A program made the translations under genes and the position numbers. DNA of 64,000 nt, taken from assembly GCA_035236585.1 (NCBI GenBank), contig CP141130.1, forward strand, positions 32,561,501-32,625,500, in the 5' to 3' direction. This document shows, in pieces, positions 57,721 through 64,000 of this stretch. Position 1 is the first letter of the stretch. Each line of letters opens with the position of its first letter. The DNA is from Warburgia ugandensis. Lineage: Eukaryota > Streptophyta > Magnoliopsida > Canellales > Canellaceae. The notes under the pieces were generated by a model, which had not been told where the DNA came from, searched no databases, and saw only the letters and a list, made by a program, of their open reading frames with translations.

Positions 57721-58899
57721 TTTAGAATTTTTTTCTAGATGTATTTGATGCATGCACACAATACGACTAATTCCCTTAATATCTATTATGGTCCACCAAA
57801 GCTATCTTAGGTTGTCTAGGAACATCAAGAAGCTTACCCTCCTATTCCTTATCTAGATCTAAGGCTATGATGATATGCAAGGTTTCAATAAGTCCTAAGT
57901 AAGAGGACTTTAGATTTTCAAGTAATGGTTTGAGGACCAGAATGGGTAGATTTTCTATGGATGGGACTAGTATAGATTATGATGGAGGAAGTGGCTCCAC
58001 ATGAGGGCTCGATTTAGAGGTACCCATTATAGGTGCAGCATCCAAAAGATTATTTACCTCTATAATGGATTTGTTTATATCAAAATCATGGTTAAAATGT
58101 GTTAAATAAACCTCAAGTGGATCTAGGATAGATGATGGTGTATTAACATCTTGAAATAGACCTTCAAGTAAATTTACTACACAGGAATGATCTAAGGTCT
58201 AGATGCTGATGGTCGACGCTAAAAACATTAAGCTTGACAATCATATTTTTGAAAGATAATTTCATCACAACACTTCTTTAATAGATAATGGCATTGGACA
58301 TTGCCAAAAATGGACATCCAAGAATCGTTGGAATCTGACTTTCAGGGTCTATATACAAGGTGGGTATCCAGGACAATAAAGTCTACATAAAAGTAAAACT
58401 GGTCCGCCTATATTAAAACATCTTCAACCACATCATATGGAATCTTAACTAATTTATTTGCTAGCGACAAAGTGGTATTGCTTGGATTGAGCCTAGTTGC
58501 TCATAGACAAAAAAATGGCAACAGAATTACACTAGCCCCTAAGATCAAGTAGTGCCCTATCTATGACTTGATCTCCAATTGCATAAGAAATGGTAGGACA
58601 CCTAAGGTCTCTAAACTTATAAGGCATTTGGTGTTGCATTAAAGAGCTTGTCTACTCAGCCAAAAAGGCTTTCTTTTGCATATTGATCTTTCACTTTGTT
58701 GTGTAGAGCTCTTTAAGAAACTTTGCATGAGCAGGGAATGGGGCTTAATAGTATTGAGTAATGGGATATTAATTTGCAAGTATTTAAACACTTCCATTAT
58801 CTCATTAAAATTTGTTCCTTTATTAGCCATGTTGAGTAATTGAGGGAATGGAGCTTTAGGCACGTAAGATGCCTCCAATAGAGGCTCGAATGGAGTCGG
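57721..58899 (-). pseudogene. pol: Protease region and pre-protease block of D, broken
   Basis: The frame at 58878-58639 gives YVPKAPFPQLLNMANKGTNF... FKYLQINIPLL, the block before protease. Next, near 58590-58520, is DQVIDRALLDLRG, where the active-site D is kept but LGA reads LRG followed by a stop. KIPYDVVEDVLI and DFIVLDTH follow. The remainder to 57721 is an acidic linker with stops. Order and spacing equal those in A. Confidence 0.75.
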
Positions 58900-59820
58900 A
58901 GATTTCTATCTTGTCTCTTTCTCCTAAATTTTAATTGGTTCATTCTCCTCTATATTGTCCTTAATCTACCCTACTTTATTATCAACCTGAAGGCCACTCC
59001 TAAGGGTTGTGATAGACTTTGCTTCCTGATGAGGTCTTTGGTTGTGTGAATTAGACATATTTCTAACTAGCCCTTAAGGTTTGGAATAGGCTGACTAGGA
59101 AACTTTTCTTTCTGGCTCTCGCTTAAAGAGGTAGACAATTGGCTTATTTGCATCTCTATCCTATTATATTTTGTTAACTCTCATTTTGAAGTTGATGTAA
59201 AGCATTGTTGGTCTCCTGATTTTGTTTCATGCAAAATCAGATACTATCCTCATATGATGGTTACTTTGGTTGTTAAGGAAGCTAAAAACAAGGTGGCTAT
59301 TGTGAAGCTGAAATTCTAAGTAAGTTTTGAAAGGCAAGTTCACAGATATACCTCCTTGGTAATTATTCTTAGACCATTACAAATAGAGATGCCTAGCCCA
59401 TCCTAGATTATAGGTCTCAAAGTATTGATTGTTATTGCTAAGGTTGCAATATGCACTAAGAGCATTCTCTTGTGCTAAAAGATATTCAGGGTACATTTGT
59501 TTAGATGGACAAATAGTAGTTAAATGGACTGGGCTAGAACAAATAGTACAAGCCTCTTATAGAAGTTTAGAGGACATATTATCAACCAAGAAAGTTTTGA
59601 ACATAATTTCAAGCTTTCCCATTCTCCAACCCAAAGACTCAATTGTTTTTACTACAAACTCAAGCTGATAAGACATGTCTAATGGTACTCCAACTTCATA
59701 CATGACCCTTTTCTTTTGTGGTAGGGCATGTCACTCCTTTTATGAGAATAAACCAATTGCTGGGAATTATTTGCTAAAGTTTGGAATAATTACCAAGTCT
59801 CAATTTCAAATTTCATCTTA
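58900..59820 (-). pseudogene. gag: Gag of D, C-terminal part
   Basis: On the minus strand from 59820: LKMKFEIETW...FQTLANNSQQLVYS (capsid block matching residues after GGGTLMLK in A), then PSKQMYPEYLLAQENALSAY and ETYNLGWARHLYL near 59500-59395, then a glutamine-rich end. Cut from its N-terminal part by solo LTR 3, with the target duplication agggc on both sides. The plus-strand frame at 59429-59668 is a shadow of this region. Confidence 0.8.
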
Positions 59821-59825
59821 AGGGC

Positions 59826-62800
59826 TGTGATGCCCTAGGTTTTCTAAACCTTTTTCCAATTCATATAATAATAATAATAATATGTTTTATAAAATAGGCG
59901 GGATCCCTAAAATAGAAAACTTGCAATTAACATAAATAACACAAGCGTTCAAGAGAAATGTCCAAAAGAAAACCCCGAGGGTCATCCAAGATCCAAATTA
60001 CGGTAATAAACAAAATAAAATTATTGATAAACTGAGCATGCTCAATCTAAAACCACGACAAGTCAAACACTAGTCGTGAAAAAGATAGTAACGATAACAT
60101 GTCCAAAATTCCTAAGGTTCCATCCATGATCACCACATCATACACACATGTGCAAGTAAATGTACATTATAGAAAAGTGTGGGCCTAATCTATGCAAAAT
60201 AACACATCTATGCACAGCCCAAAAGAGTCTAATCACAAGTTGGAGAGACATACACTAGGTTAGTATCAGAGTACAAAATAGGAGATGCTCCTCGAGGTCC
60301 TCACTCAATCAGCACTGCTCCACCTGCTTTCCCTTAGTGCTATTGCGCTCTAAATCTAAGGCATTCCAAAACAAAGCAACGCCTCAACAAGCTATTGGTT
60401 ATGAAGGTGATTACAATTAATTAAAACATGTGATAAACACTTTGCAAAGAGTACTGATATCATGTCTAGTGTCATAGAGTAAATCATTTATAAGGCAATT
60501 TAAATCATTAGGCATTCATAATGAGTGACACATAAATCTCATAAATCTGAACAAAACAATCAAAATCAACACATGCTTTTCCCCTAAGCAAAGCAATATC
60601 AAAGGAAAACATCATGGCACGCAAAGCATAATCAATACATAAATAAGCATCTATCAAAACAAATAAAAACCCTTATCCACAAAATAATATGAAGCATGTC
60701 ATGATAAACAGGGCACTACACACAATAAGCCCTAGGAGTGTCCCACTACACTCAATCACTGGTAATGAATACTCATCCTAACATCCAGGGTCTCTAACCT
60801 GTAGCTTGCACACTAGGTAGCTCGCATAGCCCATAGGCCCGCCCACATCTGACCGCCACCTAGGCATCACCCTTAATACAGCATCACACTGTGGGTATAC
60901 AATCACATATGCACTGCATAACTTGCAAAATAAGAGTATGGGCTACTATGCTATAGCGACAACTACTCCAAGGTCTTAACTGCTACTGCTCCCCATCAAC
61001 ACTGAAATGGGAGACTTCCTCCATCTTGCATGGGAGAAGATGGACTCATAGTGTAGACTAGCCATGATCCCACCCCTACGGACATTGCCCCCCTTTGGGG
61101 CGAGTGTCTAATCATATCAACATACAATCAGAGCGAGAGTAGACAACCTTACAACCCTCCTAGCATAGTACCCACTGGGCAACAACACCCGTCATAAAAT
61201 AGCAAAACATGCTATAAATCATGGAAAACTCTCATGTGAAATAAACCTCAATAGACTCAAATCAAAATCTATGATAAGGTATAATCCATCACATGTCAAA
61301 ACATGGATAATCATATAATCAAATGTCATGGTATCGAACACGTAGTAATGAACACATTTCAATAAAACATGATATGGCATAAAACACATGCCTCAAGAAT
61401 TTTAGATAACATGTCATGATCAATAAAATCATGGAAAATTCCCAAATGTAATCACCTACCTCGAAAATGCGGTACTCCAATCAAGCTTGTAACAATATCA
61501 AATCGTGCGCTCTGACGTACCTATCATATCATAAGTCATCTGATCACTTGGTGTTCTTAAATCTCAAAAATAAGCTAATCCAATTGATAACTTCCCTAAT
61601 TTGGTAGTTAATCCTAGATCAACGATCTAGATCCAATGATTAACGCTCAATTAGTGTAATGTTGAACTAGATGTTGGTTTTTCTAACATCTAAATAGTCA
61701 TCCATCATCTTTGATCATTAATCCATGTAATGATTCATTCAATTAATGCCTTGTAATCAATAAAGGGTCAATCTCTTTCATCTTATGAAGTTTGGAGACG
61801 ATCCAACCATTAGATCGCTCTTTATCACTTATAAGCAACATCTGATTATCAATTCCAATCATTATCATTATGATCCATCAAATTTCTATGTTTTTTTAGT
61901 GATTTACATGTGTGTCCTTAATTACACGTTAATCTAACGATCAGATCACTCTTTGATAAGCCAGTCTTAAGGCACCTGATCAAATCAACAGTCAAATCAC
62001 TTTTCTTGACAATCACATGAGATCTGTGCTTCTAATCCCCTAGATCATCTCATATTTGATACATATAATCAATTTCTAAGTTTTGATTATCCATCAATCA
62101 GCCTTATCTTGATTATTAAAAAATATTGTGCGATTTGACTCATTTAAAAATAGTCAAATCAAAGTTTTCATGTCAAATCTAAGTCGGCATCATTGAGACA
62201 AACATAATTGATGTCTCAGATCATGAGTTAGACCTCTGTAGCTCCTACAATAGAGCTTTTAATGAATGAACGGTCCAAATTAATTAATTTTTAATTAAAT
62301 AAATCACTTAAATGTCCTGGGGATGCGTGCGTGTGACACCCGTATGGAACGCGTATGCACATTTCGTCTCGAGCCAAAGACGTCACACGTGTAGCTCGCA
62401 CGTGGGCGTGGGCGCTGAGCGCGCGTGTCTTCCTGCACATCTATAGTAGCGTCCTAGGCATATCCCGACTGGTTCCTCGTCACCAAAGATGACGACCAGA
62501 CTCCAGTCGCCGCTAACGACACCCACATTATCCAAACTTCACAATTTTTACACCATCTTGATTAGATTTTTGTGTACATTCATTTATAACATTCCCATCA
62601 ACTAATTTTGGCTAAATTTGAGGTTTTTACTCAATTTTTTTCACATTCACAAAATTTCCTCCTTTACTATTTTTCATGATTTCAACGTCTCTAGTCGTTG
62701 GATTCCCATAATATTTAATGGGTTTGTTCCTTTTTTCATCATGCACAAGATGAATGGTTCGGATCATCCATTTGACACTACTTCATTGGTTTATTTTTCA

Positions 62801-63540
62801 CGGAATATTAAGGTAAAACACAATCATCAAAAAATGGCAATCCATGCCGTTTTTTGGCATTAATATACAAAAATCTCAATGAAAAATGAACAAAGATGGG
62901 AGAAGGGAAAAGGGAAAAGGGAAAAGAATGGGCCTACCTTAGATTAGGCTAGTCAAGGGAGGGAAAAAATCCGTCACGCACATGAGGGGGGCGCTACATC
63001 ATTGCTACCGACGTTGGGGTCATCATCGCTAATGGCATGAGGAACAGAGAGGAGGAAAGTTATAGCGAGGAGAAATCAAGGTGACCAATTAATGGGGAGA
63101 GGGGGGGAGGCACATTTAAAGCCCACTCATTAATATAGTTTTTAAATTTTCATTTTTTATATAAAAAAATCTGAGTTATTTAATGTTGAAATAATTACTG
63201 TTCATAAATGCTGGTAATCATCACCATGCTTATTTAACGCCCATCAAATCATGTATTTTAGTACCTGATTTTGTGGGCCCCACCTATAAAATTACAATTC
63301 TACCCCTTTTTTTATTTAATTAAATAAAAAATTAAATTAATTAGTCATTTTTCATTCAGTCTTTGATTTTAGCATTCTTAGTTGCATTGAATCCCATTTC
63401 TCATGTACATTTCATTTATAGAGGTTTTAGCTTGTGATTTCATTTCTATAATTTTCAAATCTCCCATTTCTCAGTTTTCACAATTTTCAAAATTCCATGC
63501 AATTATGTATTTTTAGAATTTAAAATTAGCAAGTATTACT
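59826..63540 (-). mobile_element. Solo LTR 3 (Tekay/Del-like family 3), inserted in gag of D
   Basis: A 3715-bp unit with perfect duplications agggc (59821-59825 and 63541-63545). Minus-strand start AGTAATACTTGCTAATTTT (first base changed from the expected T), end GGGCATCACA. Gag of D reads on across it, which proves insertion. It has a TATA-like TTTAAAT (63120-63114, minus), about 420 bp from its start as in family 1, and a donor-like AAG|GTAGGC at 62937 (minus). A GC-rich patch is at 62320-62470, a GGGAAAA repeat at 62906-62922, and an (ATA)n run at 59865-59880. No gag/pol inside. Confidence 0.85.
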
Positions 63541-63545
63541 AGGGC

Positions 63546-64000
63546 CCACTACTAGCTGCATCTATAATTTGTTTATTTTGAGGTGTCAATGCCTCATAAA
63601 AGTACTAAACTTGCGCCATTTTTCAAAACAATGGTGGAGACACTTCTACAACAATTCATTCCATCTCTCCCAACATTCTTAGTATTTCTCATTATCTCTC
63701 TATTGGAAATTAATGTTCTCCTTACGAAGGGCATTGGTTTTATAGACAGGAAAGAACTTGTTCAGAAACTTTTTAGGCAACTGGTCCCATGTGTCAATGG
63801 ACCCGACCTCTGAAGAACCTAGCCATTATTTGGCCTTATCCTTTAATGAGAAAGGAAATAATCTAAGTCTAATAGAGTCATACGTGACATTATGGTACTT
63901 GAATGTAGCACAAATATCAAGGAATTTCTTGATACGTAAGTAAGGGTCCTCTCTCTCACGACCAAAGAAACATGGCAGCAACTGTATGACTTCAGGTTTA
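63546..64000 (-). pseudogene. gag: Gag of D, N-terminal part, incomplete at the window edge
   Basis: On the minus strand from 64000: KPEVIQLLPCFFGRERED, the Athila gag block matching LKLGVIQRLPNFYG in A. Next come an LDICATF-like stretch, WLGS...DTWDQL and the YFYEALTPQNKQIIDAA block at 63605-63555. Stops are present. The start of gag, the leader and the 5' LTR lie beyond the window. Confidence 0.8.

Larger units (their letters stand above)
46613..64000 (-). mobile_element. Athila-like element D, inverted, partly duplicated, runs off the window
   Basis: Read on the minus strand from the right edge: gag (64000-63546, then 59820-58900), protease (58640-58230), RT (57720-57000), RNase H (56990-56560), integrase (56300-55145), 3' region (55015-54557), then integrase end again (54556-53755) and the 3' region again (53754-53750 plus 47872-46613). 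Solo LTRs sit in gag and in the second 3' region. The 5' LTR would be beyond 64000. All frames are broken. Confidence 0.8.

Noticed and set aside
62618..62863. 81-codon plus-strand frame.
   Set aside because: Lies inside solo LTR 3 on the antisense strand, with no recognisable domain.

Overview
The window looks like plant (angiosperm) heterochromatin. It is AT-rich and made almost entirely of old, nested and rearranged LTR retrotransposons. I could recognise no intact host gene, tRNA, rRNA or CRISPR array. Every coding region I recognise is a Ty3/gypsy gag or pol remnant carrying stops, frameshifts or insertions. The species cannot be fixed from sequence alone.

Layout: (1) 1-446, unassigned flank. 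(2) 447-17918, a nearly full-length Athila-like element A: LTRs 447-2297 and 16109-17918, a decayed tRNA-Asp primer site, and gag, protease, RT, RNase H and integrase on the + strand. Two solo LTRs of a second family are inserted in it: 2607-5374 in the leader and 10110-12748 in the RNase H region. (3) 17919-19650, unassigned. (4) 19650-23663, a minus-strand mosaic of a chromodomain (Reina-like) integrase, an Athila 3' region and a truncated Athila-type LTR. (5) 23664-25379, the 3' end of a Tekay/Del-like LTR with a tRNA-Met primer site and gag/protease remnants. (6) 25380-35844, an Athila-related element B lacking recognisable RT and integrase, arranged LTR-internal-LTR-internal. (7) 35845-45288, three tandem Athila-type LTRs (C1, C2, C3) separated by only 16-18 bp; C2 carries a third solo LTR (39164-41730). 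(8) 45289-46612, an Athila RT/RNase H fragment (+). (9) 46613-64000, a minus-strand Athila element D running off the right edge. It has a partial duplication of its integrase end/3' region and two solo-LTR insertions: 47878-53749 (itself interrupted by another solo LTR, 49646-52425) and 59826-63540.

The nesting is read from target-site duplications (TSDs): gaggc/gaggg, gagaa, atct, acaat, taaac/taaaa and agggc flank the solo LTRs. The solo LTRs have TG...CA-type ends and very long bodies (2.6-3.7 kb). In most of them a TATA-like box sits only about 390-430 bp from the LTR start, so transcribed R/U5 would be very long.

The most interesting signals are not genes. They are (a) a short inverted repeat, CCTAC-TRAGTATA-N-TATACTYA-CCC, in the Tekay-like LTRs that shows compensatory change between families; (b) conserved 5' and 3' splice-site-like motifs bracketing most of the leader in all four copies of one LTR family; (c) a hairpin followed by a GTAAG donor-like motif in the untranslated leader of the Athila-type elements; (d) the tandem LTR-spacer array.
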